A stretch of DNA of 64,000 nucleotides from Molossus alvarezi (Eukaryota; Chordata; Mammalia; Chiroptera; Molossidae), in the NCBI GenBank assembly GCA_037176705.1, contig CM073887.1:25795501-25859500 (forward strand), given 5' to 3'. The notes beneath the pieces are model-generated. The model had not been told where the DNA came from, did not search any database, and was given only the letters and a program-made list of their open reading frames with translations. Positions 21,850-34,263 of the stretch are shown here, piece by piece (positions within the stretch are counted from its first letter, which is position 1; every line of letters starts with the position of its first letter). A program made the position numbers and the translations under genes.

Positions 21850-22070
21850 CTGATGAACAAAACAGATTCAGAGATGTGGAAGTAGGGAACAGACTGACAA
21901 ACCTCAGAGGGAAGGGGTGTGGGGGTGGGGAAGGGGGAGAGATAAACCAAAAAACTTACTTGCATATATGTATAACCAATGGACACGGACAACAGTGTGG
22001 GGAACGGGGGTGTGGGAGTGGGGAGGAGAGTGTCAGTGGGGGAAAATAAATAAAATAAAACAAGAATGTA
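21850..22070 (+). mobile_element. 5'-truncated L1 3' end
   Basis: It is the + strand counterpart of the L1 3'UTR seen in reverse at 12.95-13.15 kb: ACAGACTGACAAACCTCAGA, GGGGAGAGATAAACC, CTTACTTGCATATATG, TGGACA, ending in AATAAATAAAATAAAAC. No TSD is clear. Confidence 0.75.
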
Positions 22071-22253
22071 GGGCTCCAATAAAAGTAATGAGAGCATCAA
22101 ACAAAAGAGAATTTTTAATACCCACACACTGTAACTTAGATGTATTTATTAATATCTTTAGAAATACTTCATTGGAGTTTATTATTTTAGGTGGGAGGTT
22201 CATGTTCTGGGTCCCGTTTTCTCCCCAAATAATTTCTATATTTAAAAGTTTTT

Positions 22254-22493
22254 TGGTTTTTTTGTATCCTCACCTGAGGACATTTTTCCATATTTTGTTC
22301 AGATAGAGTGGGAGGGAGAGAGAGAGAGAGAAACATCGACATCAAAGGGACACACTGAATGGCTGCCACCCACACGACCCAACCAGGGCCGGGGACAAAC
22401 TGCAACCAAGGTACATGCCCTTAGCGGGAACCGGACCAGGGTCTCTCTGACCGCAGGCCGATGCTCTAACCACTGAGCCAAACTGGCCAGGGC
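22254..22493 (-). mobile_element. VES-type SINE, subfamily C
   Basis: A perfect 17-bp TSD, TATATTTAAAAGTTTTT, lies at 22237-22253 and 22494-22510. The body runs from the tail hairpin (ATCCTCACCTGAGGAC) to AACTGGCCAGGGC. Confidence 0.95.
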
Positions 22494-22556
22494 TATATTT
22501 AAAAGTTTTTAAATGCTTACTATCTCTAAGAAGGGCAATCAGAATAGATTATTATT

Positions 22557-22771
22557 ATTATTATTTCTTTATTGATTTTAGAGAGAGAGGAAGGAAGAGG
22601 GAGAGAGAGAGAGAGAAACATTGATGAGAGAAAAAAATCAACTGGCTGCATTCTGCATGACCCCCACTGGGGATCAGGCCCACAACCTGGGCATGTGTCC
22701 TGACCGGGAATCGAACCAGCAACCTTTTGGGCATGGGTTGACGCTCAGCCACTGAGTCACATCAGCTGGGC
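22557..22771 (-). mobile_element. Canonical VES SINE (subfamily A)
   Basis: It has TTGATTTTAGAGAGAGAGGA, GGGCATGTGTCCTGACCGGG and CACTGAGTCACATCAGCTGGGC (complement of the head). The TSD AGATTATTATT is at 22546-22556 and 22772-22782. Confidence 0.9.
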
Positions 22772-22799
22772 AGATTATTATTTTTTAAATAATAGGTTT

Positions 22800-23545
22800 A
22801 TTACAATAAAAGTCACTTTTTTGAGTGTACAATTCAGGGATTTTAGTATATTCACATAGTTGCACATCCATCATCACCATCTAATGCTAGAACATTCTCA
22901 TTGCACCAAAAAGAAATCCTGTACCTATTACCAGTCACTCCTCATTCCTCCCTCCCTCCAGCCCCTGGCAACTGCTAAATTACTTTCTGTCTTTATATTT
23001 TTGCCTCTTCTGGACATACTATACAAATGGAATCATATGTGACCATCTGTGCCTGGCTTCTTTCACTGAGTGTATGTTTTCAAGGTTTATCGATATAACG
23101 TGTAAGAACTTCTTTTCTTTAAAAAATTTTTTTCTTTATTGATGTTAGAGAGAGAAAGGAAGGGAGAGGGAGAGAGAGATAGAGACATCAATGAGAGAAA
23201 ACATCGATTGGCTGCCTTCTGGATGTCCCCACTGGGAATCAGGCCCACAACCTGGGCATGTGCCCTGACCAGGAATCGAACTGGTGACCTCTTGGTTCAT
23301 GGGTCAACGCTCAACCACTGAGCCACACCGGCCAGATGAGAACCCCTTTTCTTTTTAGAGCAAAATAATATTCCATTGTATGGACATGTTACATTTGGCT
23401 TATTTCTTTTCCAGTTAATGGACATTTGAGTTTTTTCTACTTTTTGGCTATTAAAAATAATGTTGCTGTAAACATCATGTAAACGTTTTTGTGGCCATAT
23501 GTTTGCAATTCTCCACCTAGGAGTGGATTGCTTTTTAATGGTACT
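22800..23545 (-). mobile_element. Old L1 3' end (minus), split by a SINE
   Basis: The + strand reads TTTGAGTGTACAATTCAGGG, then CATCATCACCATCTAATGC, CAACTGCTAAATTACTTTCT and, beyond the SINE, AATATTCCATTGTATGGACA. This is the standard order of the reversed 3'UTR and ORF2 end of older L1s. It is interrupted by the SINE at 23121-23336. Confidence 0.75.
23121..23336 (-). mobile_element. Canonical VES SINE inside an old L1
   Basis: The body shows TTTATTGATGTTAGAGAGAG through GAGCCACACCGGCCAGA. An imperfect ~18-bp TSD flanks it (TAAGAACTTCTTTTCTTT and TGAGAACCCCTTTTCTTT, 15 of 18). Confidence 0.9.
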
Positions 23546-23821
23546 AGTTGTCTTTGGCCTAATTGGTTTGTAAGCAACCAAAAGTTGGTTGCAGATGCTT
23601 TATTTCTAAAAGGGACATATGCTTTTTTATTTCTTATAAGAGAAATTTATTGTTTTGAAATTCATGTCAATGGTGTTTAGTTCTTCTGTCTTGAAACAAG
23701 GTAAGTGTTATATGATGGACATGAAAGTAAGTCTTAATATGTGGAAGTGACTCAAGCGTGTTGTTCACCATACATTAAGGGGTTAAGAAAAAAATTAATT
23801 AGTTCAATAAACAAGGACTTA

Positions 23822-24735
23822 AAATTTTTATTGTTAAAAGTATTACAGATGTTCCCCATTTTTCTTATATTCCTCCCCTCCACCCAGTTCCTGCCCCACC
23901 CCAGGCCTTCACCACTCTGTTGTCTGTGTCCACTGATTATACATATTTGCATAAAGTTCTTTAATCTCTGCCTACTCCCTCTCCCCACTTCCCTCTGAGA
24001 CCTGTCAGTCTGTTCCATGCCTCTATGCCTCTGGACCTATTTTGTTTGCCAGTTTATTTTGTTCATTAGGTTCCACATATAAGTGAAATCATGTGATACT
24101 TGTCTTTGTCTGGCTTATTTCACTTAGCATAAAACTCTCCAGGTCCCTCTATGCTGTCTCAAAGGGTAAGAGATCCTTCTTTTTATAGCTGCATAGTATT
24201 CCATTATGTAAATGTACCACAGCTTTTTTATCCGTAGATGGGCACTTGGGCTGTTTTCATATCTTAGCTATTGTAAATAGCAGTGCTGTGAACATAAGGG
24301 CATATTCTTTCTGGTTGCTGTTTCAGGATTTTTAGGATATATTCCTAGAAATAGGATCATTGCGTCAAATGGCAATTTGATTGTTAATTTTTTGAGGAAA
24401 CTCCATACTGTTTTCCATAGTGGCTGCACCAGTCTGCATTCCCACCAGCAGTGTACTAGAGTCCCCTTTTCTCCACACATTTGCCAGCACTTGCTGTTTA
24501 TTGATTTATTGATGGTAGCTAATCTGGCAGGTGTGAGGTGATACCTCATTGTCATATTAATTTGCATCTCTCTGATGATTAGTGATTTGAACACTTTGTC
24601 ATATGACTCTTGGCCAACTGTATGTCCTCTTTGGAGAAGTGTCTGTTTCCCATTTTTTAATTGGATTGTTTGTCTTCCTTTTGTTGAGTTGTATGAGTTC
24701 TTTATATATTTTTAACTCAAATGTTGATTGCCAAT
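23822..24735 (-). mobile_element. 5'-truncated L1 (minus), moderately old
   Basis: It is collinear with the 3' ends at 12.9, 49.3 and 61.4 kb but more diverged. It starts near TTATTGTTAAAAGTATTACAG and contains the complement of the ORF2 C-terminal zinc motif (24268-24594: [18 protein letters not shown]). It ends near 24735 inside ORF2. Confidence 0.85.
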
Positions 24736-24774
24736 TACAGTTTCTTTATCATGACCTCTCTTAATGAATACTGT

Positions 24775-25010
24775 GATGCTTAATTTTATGTGTCAACTTG
24801 ACCAGACTACAGGTCGCCTACGTGTCTGATCAAACATTATTCTGGGTGTGTCCGTGAGGGTGTTTTTGGATGGGATTAACATTTAAGCCAGTAGACTGAG
24901 TAAAGCAGATTGCCCTCTCTGATGTGAGCACAATGCCATGTACATGGATGAAGAATAAATTATAAAATGCCCTTTCTTCTGATTTTTGACTAGTGTCTCT
25001 CTTTGTCTCT
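24775..25010 (+). repeat. Probable ancient mammalian interspersed repeat (LTR or DNA family)
   Basis: The text TAATTTTATGTGTCAACTTG, AACATTATTCTGGGTGTGTC, GTGAGGGTGTTTTTGGATGG and AGTAAAGCAGATTGCCCTC matches a motif series repeated across mammalian genomes. I cannot name the family with confidence. Confidence 0.4.
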
Positions 25011-27929
25011 AAGTGCCAACAGAGGACTCAATGATGTGCTGGAGTCAACTCTAAGAAATTATCGTGGGCATCTTTTTCCAACTGCACAGTCAGAGACAGC
25101 ACATTGATTGTTGGAAGTTAGCCAGGGTGGGAGTATTTACACCATGGAAATTGGCAAATGCTATAGACTACATGCCCCCCCACCCCTGGATTGCTAGTTG
25201 TTTAAATGTTCACGAGCACACTACTGGGAGGACTAGATGTGTTTTTCTCCACCATTGTATCCTCCCCAAATAGGAAAGTCTTTGGCCACATAGTCTTTGG
25301 TCATTAATCCATATTTGTTTAGTAAGTGAATAATTCAGTGCCCTGGGCTCTCCAACCTCTTAGGTATGGCTTTTTGTTCTTTATCATCTAACTCTCGTTA
25401 GTATTTCACAAGGGGGGCATTGGGCAGTGGCCTGTTTACTATATTTGAGTGGGTTTCAGCAATAAAAATATTAATGTTTATATTTATAATTGTTACTTCT
25501 TTTCTGGATAGCCTAGGGAACAATAGTCTTCTCTCTTATCCTCCAAACTTTCTGGTTTTTCAGAAGCCCCCATTTTTATTAGGGCCAATCAAATGATCCA
25601 GACTGAGACAAACGGGACCTGCCACGAGGTAGGGCCATGAGGGAGAGAGAATATATAAAAATTTACGTGGCAGATTCTTATGAATGGAAATCACTTGAAG
25701 TTCCATTTGTGCCAAGACCATGGTTCAAGCTTTTCTGGAATTATTTTCTTTAGCAGGTGTAGAATATGTTGCGGAGAACAGTTCAGGGCTCAGTTTAAGC
25801 TGTTGACAAAGTTGTTCCTTTCTCCCTGTAGGGAGGCAGCATGACGTAGGTTTAGGTTTTCACGTTTCAGACATCCCATGCTACCATTATAATTTTTGTC
25901 ACGTTACCATGTGGTAACACATCTGTGTGATTATTTGTAATATTTTATATTTTTCTTTAAATTAAGCAACTTCTAAAAACATCAATTTATTGTTAAAGAC
26001 ATTTTGAATCATGCCCTTAAATGTAAAATTGTTTTATCCTTGCAAGTTCACATTAAATAAACACATAGAAAATGTCTGCCTACACCAAACATCGTCTTAT
26101 GTCCTGCTAGTGGTATCCCAGGCACCCTTCTGGGAAAACTAATAACATAAAAAGAACATGGAGTTTGGAATTACCTACATTTGGCTTGGTATCTTAGATT
26201 TTCCAGAGGGGTGAATTACCTCTCTGAGACTTCGATTCTTGATCTGTAAAAGGCAGACAGATCCTTGACTTCCAAGACGGATAGTAACATGATGCTCAGA
26301 ACCCAATGACCACAGCTTGGAGCTCAGGGGGGATAATCCATAGATTGATTTCTTTCTCCATTTACTACTCTCCTTCAATTCCAGGCTCAGTCATCTCTTT
26401 CTGCCTCTTATTTTTTAATATTTTTATTGAGTTGCAATTCTTACTTAGTGAAATACATAAGCCTCAAGTGTACAGATCAGCATTTTTTTCAGTGTTGGTT
26501 CTAGATTTATTTATTTGAATTGGATGTCTGCATATTTGACTTCTGGTATCAGATTTGATATTTACTAAATGTTTAATTTTAGAAGGATTACATCTGTGAG
26601 TCTCTTTATTTACACAAAGTACACTGTGTTTATCGAGTTAAAAGTGCGGAGTGTTAACTAAAACAGTGCCCAAGCACTCTTGTTAGTAAAATTGTTTTCA
26701 TTATTCTTATATCAATATGAAGACTTTTGTTTTCTAACTGGGACAAATCTGTAATTTATTACCCATACCTTGCCCAGGAATGCACAGCAGCCTTGCTTCA
26801 TGTGAACCACCTAACAATCAGCAACTTGCCATTCAAAATCAGCAGCTGTCTGGGAGCAGACTCAGAAGCATGGAACAATCACCCAAGGCTTGCTGATTTC
26901 TGTTTCTGCCTCAAATTGCAAGAAATTAGTAATTAGCTACCTTTGGGGCATTTCACAGCTGGGTCTTAAGTTAATATCAATCAAAAGTAGAAGTCAGGAA
27001 CAATGATAAAGGAATCCTGCTTAGATACCAAGTTGCTCAATTCATCCATCAACAAAATGTATCATTTGCTTACTATGAATATGGCCATTCTTGTACCCCT
27101 CTGCCAAAACCCTCCCTGACTACACCAGTCCTCACTGATCGTTCTTCTCTGAGCTCGTTTGCATTTGTGGACTTGCTGAGCTGTTACCCCATCACAATGA
27201 ACTCTTCTCCGGTGACCCACATCTTTCATGAGGGCCCTGTGCAACTCTGGGAAACATTATATTTTTGTTACTATAATGTGTGTGTGTGTGTGTGGTGGTG
27301 GTGGTGGTGGGGTCTTGTTTCTATAAATTCTACCTCTTAATGGCCACACAGAATGATGAACAGTTCAGTGGAAGTTTGGGGAAGAAAAATTCCTGCTTAA
27401 CATAAAGAAGAACTTTCTTACAGGCAGAAATGTCTATGAAACTAGATGGCTGCCCCAAGAGAGTTGAATATTCTCCAAATGGGTTTTGTTCAAGCTAAAG
27501 TTACACTATTTCCAACAGTGATGATGTAGAGAATCAAAAAGTTCAGAAGGGCAGTTAGACTAGTTGAGCTCCAAATCCCTTTATGAATAAGTACTGTACT
27601 CCAAATGGCTACCCGCACAAGAAATGAACATTGGAGTTGGAAAAACAAGATCTACAAGCCTAAATAATTAGTGAATAATCTCCTGTAAAAACCAGCATTC
27701 TCCACAGACGTACTAATAAAACATAAAGATAGCTAGTGTTGTGTTACTTATTTACTTGAAAATACTTTCATGGACAGAGTCGAACATACAGCTGTCATTA
27801 TTAGTCAGGTTAAGCTGCAACCCAAGTAATCCTAGTATTCTACTTGATTTAGTTAGCAGTCTAATCAGGAAGCCCGTATTCTAGAGTGACTTCTATAAAT
27901 GCTTCTGTTATCCAGAAGGGCAGAGGAGT
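25011..27929. other. Mostly unique non-coding DNA
   Basis: A short reversed L1 3'UTR-like piece (about 26405-26490) and a (TG)n(TGG)n tract at 27280-27311 are visible. No protein-like frame or RNA gene was seen. Confidence 0.35.
27280..27311. repeat. (TG)n/(TGG)n microsatellite
   Basis: A TG dinucleotide run passes directly into TGG trinucleotides. Confidence 0.9.
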
Positions 27930-28160
27930 TGTGAAGACCATGAACTCTGGCACCAGACTGCCTCAGTTGGAATCCTGGCTCTGTTATTTACTAGTTCTAA
28001 CAGTTCAGGAATTCAACCTACCTGCACTGCAGTTTCAGTAAAATGGGGATAATATTAATGACAGCCTCATAGGCTGCTGAGAGGATTAATGAGTTAATGT
28101 GTGCAATCATGTTTAGAGCAGTGTCTGCCACACAGTAAGTGCTACATTGTGATAAAGAAA
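27930..28160 (+). repeat. MIR SINE
   Basis: The order GAATCCTGGCTCTGTTATTTA, AAAATGGGGATAATATTAAT, GAGAGGATTAATGAGTTAAT and CACACAGTAAGTGCTA (read as short cores) is that of a near-complete MIR. Confidence 0.85.
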
Positions 28161-29034
28161 TAAAATCAATTTAAAATAAGTTGCTTTGCTCAATGGCATG
28201 CTAAATGTCAGAAATGGGTTCCCACTGGTGAAGTTAAAAAGGTATTCAAATTATGTAGATTGGTTAACATAACCTAGAGACACTCCTTCCTTCGACCCTT
28301 GTATGAACAGGATATAAGAGTCTAACAAGGCCAGTAGGGTTGACAGCCAAGATTTGAAACTTTATTATCCCAAGTCCAACAACTGAGTTGGAGGATTCTG
28401 GTTTCCTGATGCAAACTGGAAGGGAAACAGAAGGCTGCCTCTGGAGTATTATCATTTGTCTTGATGAAACATTTAAAATGCAGTAATTTAAACACTAAAA
28501 ACATACAGAACTGGAATTCATGGAGCTTGCAAATGGAATGTATGAACATTGTGTGCCTCCTTGCTAATGAAGATTAGTGTAATAAATATATTTATGCAAC
28601 AGAATTTGGTCTGAGACTTGTTTTTGTTATAGCCCAGTAGAGAGGTCGTGAGGGAGAAGCTGTCACCCATATCACATTTTTGGAGACTTGGACTACCTAG
28701 TGCTGAGAGTGCCGAGAGTTGTGTAGAACCTAATTGAATTAAGTTTAGTTCACAGCAAAAGGAGAATAGACTGGGGTATATATATCAGGGCACAGTGCTT
28801 CAGTGTGAACCACTGAATCCAGGGATTCAGGAGGATCTAGGGAAACACTAGCAGAGAGGGTGGGACATGAGCCTTTGAGAATAGAGGAAACAAATGAGAA
28901 CAGCAATAATCAAGATAGGAAGGCAAGTGAGAGGGGGACTGAGATTCCGACTTAACGAGGAGCGGGAATAAGAAGTTTGTATAACGAGTAATGTTAGGAT
29001 ATAGAGAGATTAGAAGTTAGGTGAACGAGAAAAA

Positions 29035-29425
29035 ATGAAATATTGCCATTTGTGACAACCTGGATGGAGCTTGAGACTATCACGCTAAGCAAAATAAGTC
29101 AGATGGAAAAAGTCAAGAACCACATGACTTCACCCATGTGTTGGATATAAAAGTGAAAGCAACAAATGAACAAACAAGAAAAGCAAACAAATAAAAACTC
29201 ATAGACACAAGACAACAGTGCATGGTGGTTACCAGAGGGAAAGGGGGGGCGGGGGTGATGGAAAGTAGAAGAGGGTAAAGAGGGTCAAATATATGGTGAT
29301 GGAAGGAGATGTCTTTGGTTGGTAAACACACAATACAATACACTGATGACATAGAATTGTACACTTGAAACCTATATCATTTTATTAAACAATGTCATCC
29401 CAATAAATTTAATAAAATTGAAGAG
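29035..29425 (+). mobile_element. Old L1 3' end
   Basis: It contains TTGTGACAACCTGGATGGAG, GCTAAGCAAAATAAGTCAG, CCACATGACTTCACCCATGT, GGTGGTTACCAGAGGG and ACACTTGAAACCTATATC, the standard end of ORF2 and 3'UTR of middle-aged L1s. It lacks an intact frame. Confidence 0.85.
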
Positions 29426-29812
29426 AAAAGAAGTGAGACAAATTGTTTCTTTTTGGCTGGGTGGACAATACATACCATACTAACATGTCGCTTAACCATT
29501 TTACAAAAATGTTTCTCCACACACCCGTGACCTCCTAGATACCCAAACCAGTGACGTCATCTCAGTTCTTTCTCTGTCCACCTTTCTCCAGCATTTGACC
29601 TGTGACTGACCTTCCCTCTTGGAAGATGCCATGCATGGAGGTGGAAATGCAGGCCTTGAGAAGAAGTGCTGATGCCGTGGCATGGGGTGGGATCCCTGGG
29701 CAGAGAGCCGAGTTGCAGCTGCAGAGAGGTGTGATGGCATCTGGCAGGATGATGGCATTTAGAGGACAGGGAGACAGGTGGGCAGGGGAGCAATGCTCAG
29801 AAGACAGGAGGG

Positions 29813-30022
29813 ACCCTGGCTGGTGTGGCTTGGTTGGCTGGAGCATCGCCTAGTGCACCAAAAGGTTGCTGGTTAGATTCCCAGTCAGGGCATGTGCCCG
29901 GTTTCGGGCTCCCTCACCTGTGGGGGGGCCTTCGGGAGGCAGCCAATTGATGGTTCGTTCTCACATCAAAATTTCTCTCTCTCCCTCTGAAAATCAATTT
30001 AAAAAAGAAGAAGAAGAAGAAG
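29813..30022 (+). mobile_element. VES SINE (subfamily A variant) with (AGA)n tail
   Basis: The head CCCTGGCTGGTGTGGCTTGG, box B-like GGTTAGATTCCC, GGGCATGTGCCC and the CTGAAAATCAATTTAAAAAA tail identify it. The tail has expanded into (GAA)n at 30006-30022. Confidence 0.85.
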
Positions 30023-30689
30023 ATGGGAATGGAACTGGGGAGCTTAGAGAGGAAGCCAAAGGACACTGTGTCTGCTCAGTGAGGCACTGTTGTGGGCAGC
30101 CCTGGGAGTTGCCAGGCTGGCCGGGAGTGACTCAGTGTTTTTGCAGAGAAAAAAGGGAGGACAGTGATTAAACTGTGGGAGGCAATGGGAGAGCAGGTGA
30201 TCCATCAGACCTGCCTACAGATTTATTAACTCCACGGATGCATCCAGCCAGAAAATATCGGTAATTCACTGAGATAATGGGTTTTCTTGTCTTCCTCTGT
30301 TTTCTTTTCTCCCCTGTCCAGTGGTTCTTTTTCTCTGCTTTACAGGTAAATTGAATCACCAAATGATGGAACCTGTGTCCCTTCTTGACAAAGATTAGGC
30401 CCTGTTGCCATGGGACTCCCTGCAGTTTTCCACGATGAGAATTATTATGAAGATATGTGCACAAGAAGGTCAACTAAAAGGTGTCATCAAAATGAATGTG
30501 CAATTACATGTTTTTACAGTTCTGTCTTCTAATCAGTGGGAAATGTTTGCATTATAAGCATTTAGAATGAAAAACACTTGTTTTAATCTATTCTATGTTT
30601 CTTCCATATCTTCCAATCTGCACAGCCCATATTGATAGTCTTTCTTCAAGTTTTGAATAGAATGTAAAGGACAGTACTGTGGATTGAGT

Positions 30690-30835
30690 CATCCATCTAC
30701 CCAACAGATATTTACTGAAAACCTCCAGTGCTGGTGAGTTTTAGGCACTAGAGATACCGCAATGAACCTAATGGAAAATGTCCCTGCCCTCACGGAGCTT
30801 GCATTCTGGGTGTTCTGCCAACGTCACACAGACAA
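30690..30835 (-). repeat. L2 fragment
   Basis: CAACAGATATTTACTGA, TTTTAGGCACTAGAGATAC and CCCTGCCCTCACGGAGCTTG match the reversed L2 3' end. Confidence 0.75.
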
Positions 30836-30864
30836 CAGATTTTGATATACATTATCAGCTGTTC

Positions 30865-30975
30865 GACTTAGATAAGTTTTTAAATCTGCCTGCCTCAGTT
30901 TCCTCATCTATAAAACAAGGCAGCTGTGAAGATAAAACACTTAGGACACAGTTAAAAATACTCAGCACGTATGGA
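30865..30975 (+). repeat. MIR fragment
   Basis: CCTCAGTTTCCTCATCTATAA followed by GTGAAGATAAAACACTTAGG and CTCAGCACG is a partial MIR (cores quoted). Confidence 0.7.
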
Positions 30976-31230
30976 AGTCATGGGATGATGTATGCAAAGA
31001 TACTATGAAAACTAAAAAGCAGGCTTGATAACTTAATTTGTAAATTGTTATCGGTTGGACCACCTTCGAGGCCATTTGGCCTGTGACCTTTACACTGTTT
31101 ACCCTTGGAAGAGGGACATTCATGTCTGCTTGCTCTTCTTCCTATTTCTGATGCACTGCTGGGTATTCACGGGTGTAGGACTCGCTGGAACCCGCTGCCA
31201 GGGGCTCAGCCAGTGGAGATTTATTTGGCT

Positions 31231-31261
31231 CATGTGGTGTATACCCAGTATACACCACGTG
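31231..31261. repeat. Short near-perfect hairpin
   Basis: GTGGTGTATAC (31234-31244) is separated by CCA from its exact complement GTATACACCAC (31248-31258). Two outer pairs and one wobble extend the stem to 14. A third GTGTATAC lies just downstream (31260-31267). Confidence 0.85.
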
Positions 31262-31299
31262 TATACTGAGTGAGCTTTTAAACTCTTCATTCTGCCCTT

Positions 31300-32800
31300 T
31301 ATCATGTTTAGAAAAAGCTAAAATTCCCTTTTAACATTTATAAAAAGCTTTTGTTATTATGTTTAATTCTTTCTGTTAGAACAAAATAAATGGAACTTTC
31401 TACCACCTGGCTCTGCAAAGCTAATCAGGTCCTGGTTACTTTATGACCACTGAAATGTGCAAGCTTGCTGAGGTCCTTGAAAGCCACAGAACAATGAAAG
31501 GCAGACCATCCTTACTTTGTCCTGGGAGGTCCGGGGTGGGGGTGGAGGGAGATAGATATCGGGCCTGTGCTCCGCAGAATGATCACTTCTTAGGGGCTGC
31601 AAAGTCTGGGAAAACAATTGCAAGGTGCCTTCCAGGCTTTGTGATTAACATTTGCATAAGATCCAAACAAGACATTGGTTTCCATGGTGAAATTAAGTCC
31701 AAACAAGGAATAAAATGAAGCTTGAGTAGGGTGGGTAGAAAGTCCTGTGATGCTGCAGCCCTGTGCCCAGTGCCAGAATCTGCATCAGCATCAGCCCACC
31801 TCTCCCTGGGGGGAAATACAGAAAGCACCCCTGGGTTCAGGACTTTTTTTAAGGCCTCTAGAATGAGGAATCTGTGGCCTGGTGACGTCCTGTAAAAGTG
31901 TTTTAAATTTTGTAATATGAGTTTTGAAAAGACTGTAAAATTTTTTAAAATACTTAAAAGTCTAAGGAAGAAAATGAAAGCCATCTAAAGTCCCACCACC
32001 CTGAGATAATGACTGTTAACATTTATGCCTACACCTGATACCTTAAATTTTACTTAAACGATATATGATAATACTGGGGTTTTTTGTTTGTTTGTTTGTT
32101 TACATGACACATTACATCTTTGTTTTTATGTCCTCTTTCCCTCTTGTCATTTTAACTGCCAGGTGTACATCTCACCGTATCTTCCTCAGTGTCTGCAGTG
32201 ATACATACACACACGTGGCAGGGCCCCTGTTAAGTCCGTGATTTACAAAACAGGACTTCATTGTATATGCATCTCTCCACATCGCTTTTGTCCGTCAACA
32301 CCAGGCTGTGGAAATTCCTTTAAGTGAACTGGTATTGATCTCACTTGATGAAAATGTTGCCGCCGACTATTTCATGTCGTGGATAAACCACAAACTATGT
32401 ATTTATTCTCCCACTGATGACGATTTCTTTTGTTTTCTGGTTCTGCCCTACAAACAAGGCTACTGTCCATGTTGTTTTTCCCTGTATCTTTATCTTCGGT
32501 CCTTTTCTGTCTAGGGAAAGATTCCCAGAGGTGAGATTAACTGAACCACCGAGACTGTGGACTGCAGAGGTCACTCATCAAATTGGACGCTGCTTTCTAG
32601 AAAGGAGGTATGAGTTTTAAAACTAATGACAAAAAGGATCAAGTGAACGTTAGACCATGTCTGTCATGCACTGATTATGGCACATGCTCCAAAAATGGTT
32701 ATTGGTTAAAGGAATGAATGAGTGAAGAAATAATTGCAGACCCTGTCTTCCCTTCATTATGTTAAATGCATTTCAGAGAAGTGATACAAATAGATTGCTC
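31300..32800. other. Unique non-coding DNA
   Basis: No recognisable gene. A T-rich (GTTT)n tract lies at 32083-32100. Open frames here overlap on both strands without protein-like character. Confidence 0.3.
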
Positions 32801-32924
32801 TAGTTCTTCTGTTGTATAAATCCTGTTTCAGTCCCTTGTGAAGTTTAGTGATCTGGGGATGACCAACCCACTAATTTATTGCCATTTCTTGTTGCATTTT
32901 ACATACTTCAGTCCTTATTGATGT

Positions 32925-33163
32925 TGCTGATAACCTGCCTGAATTCCTCTGTGGACTCCAAGGCCTCTGAGACATTAGCTATTATTGTTTTTTCCACAAG
33001 TTCTCCTAAGCATACCTATGACACCATTTTAGTGCTGTCATTAGTGATACCATTTTCCAAGAGTGACTTTCCCTTTACTTCTGATATGTTCTGTTTCAGC
33101 TCTGATTGTAAATTTTCCAGGCAGCTCCAGAAGTCAGCAGGGTTGAAGGCTCGTATTATCTGA
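32925..33163 (-). pseudogene. Possible decayed coding fragment, unidentified
   Basis: On the - strand one frame stays open for about 75 codons with a single internal stop. It reads like a helical, charged protein: FNPADFWSCLENLQSELKQ, ISEVKGKSLLENGITND, then (after the stop) ELVEKTIIANVSEALE and FRQVISNINKD before TGA. I do not recognise the parent. It may be a fragment of a processed pseudogene, but no A-tail or TSD is visible. It could also be chance. Confidence 0.3.
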
Positions 33164-33839
33164 TGGCCACTTTCCATATTTTCACTTCAAATATTTACAG
33201 CTTTGTATCAATACATCAATCTCCCTTCCTGAGGGTAATTTACATACCAAATTTAGATTTGGATTAATGTCTAGGGATGCATTACTCATAAAATGAAAGA
33301 ACATTGTAGTTTGATAGAACAAAACTGTTACTTTAGATTCTTTTCAGAAAGTCAAGACTCATTATTTCATTTACTTGCTAATTTCTAGTGGCTCCTCGGT
33401 GTGCTAACTGGAGAACTTGAACAACTTAATCATCCATGAGTTCTCTGGCATGAAAAGCAGCAGAATTTTATTTTGAAAAATGCATCAAGATTAGTATTTG
33501 TGTGCATAATATTGTAAAATTTTCATGAATGACATCAATTTTTTTTTGCCGGCAATCAAATATGGTAAATTTGTCAGTGCATTCTGTGAATTTATGAACA
33601 ACAGTATACCGAGATTACAGTGAAAAAAGGTTTTTAATTTTCCTGAGGGTTTTTTTTTGTGTGTGGTTCAGGAAAAGATGAGACTATTATCTCCACAAAA
33701 CCTAAGAAGAGGGCCCTCCCTTGAACTGTCCTCAGTAAACTCCCAAGCACCTCTCCGCGAGTCCGTAAGTCACAGAGCTCCTGCCCAAATGTGGGGTTGA
33801 GAGTTCTCACGCACAGGAAGGAGGTAATAGGCTTTATTT

Positions 33840-34044
33840 CTTTTCTTTATTGGTTTAAGAGAGAGGAAGGGAGAGGGAGAGAGAGTTAGAAACATCGATG
33901 AGAGAGAACAATTGGCCGCCTCCTGCATGTCCCCCACTGGGGGTTTGGCTCACAACCTGGGCATATGCCCTGACTGGGAATCAAATCGGCAACAGCTTGG
34001 TGCGTGGGTCGATGCTCAACCACTGAGCCACACCAGCCGGGCGA
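33840..34044 (-). mobile_element. Canonical VES SINE, first of a same-site pair
   Basis: It runs from TTCTTTATTGGTTTAAGAG to CACACCAGCCGGGC. A 15-bp TSD, TAATAGGCTTTATTT, is at 33825-33839 and 34045-34059. The second copy of that TSD is also the left flank of the next SINE. Confidence 0.92.
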
Positions 34045-34059
34045 TAATAGGCTTTATTT

Positions 34060-34263
34060 ATTTATTTTTTTATATATTTTGTTCATAGAGAGAGAGAGAA
34101 ACATCCACGTGAAAGGGACACATCAAGTGGCTGCCACCCTCACGACCCAACCAGGGCCGGGGACAAACTGCAACCGAGGTACGTGCCCTTAGCGGGAACC
34201 GAACCCGGGTTTCTCTGGACCGCAGATCGACGCTCTAACCGCTGCGCCAAATCGGCCAGGGCC
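34060..34263 (-). mobile_element. VES-type SINE (subfamily C), second of a same-site pair
   Basis: The body is subfamily C (AAACATCCACGTGAAAGGGA, TTAGCGGGAACCGAACCCGG). It lacks most of the tail hairpin region. Its right flank GATAGGCTTTA (34264-34274) is a third, 4-bp-shortened copy of the same target. Confidence 0.9.

Noticed and set aside
29557..29853. Several overlapping open frames in a GC-richer stretch.
   Set aside because: They overlap on both strands, lack recognisable motifs and one runs into a SINE head.
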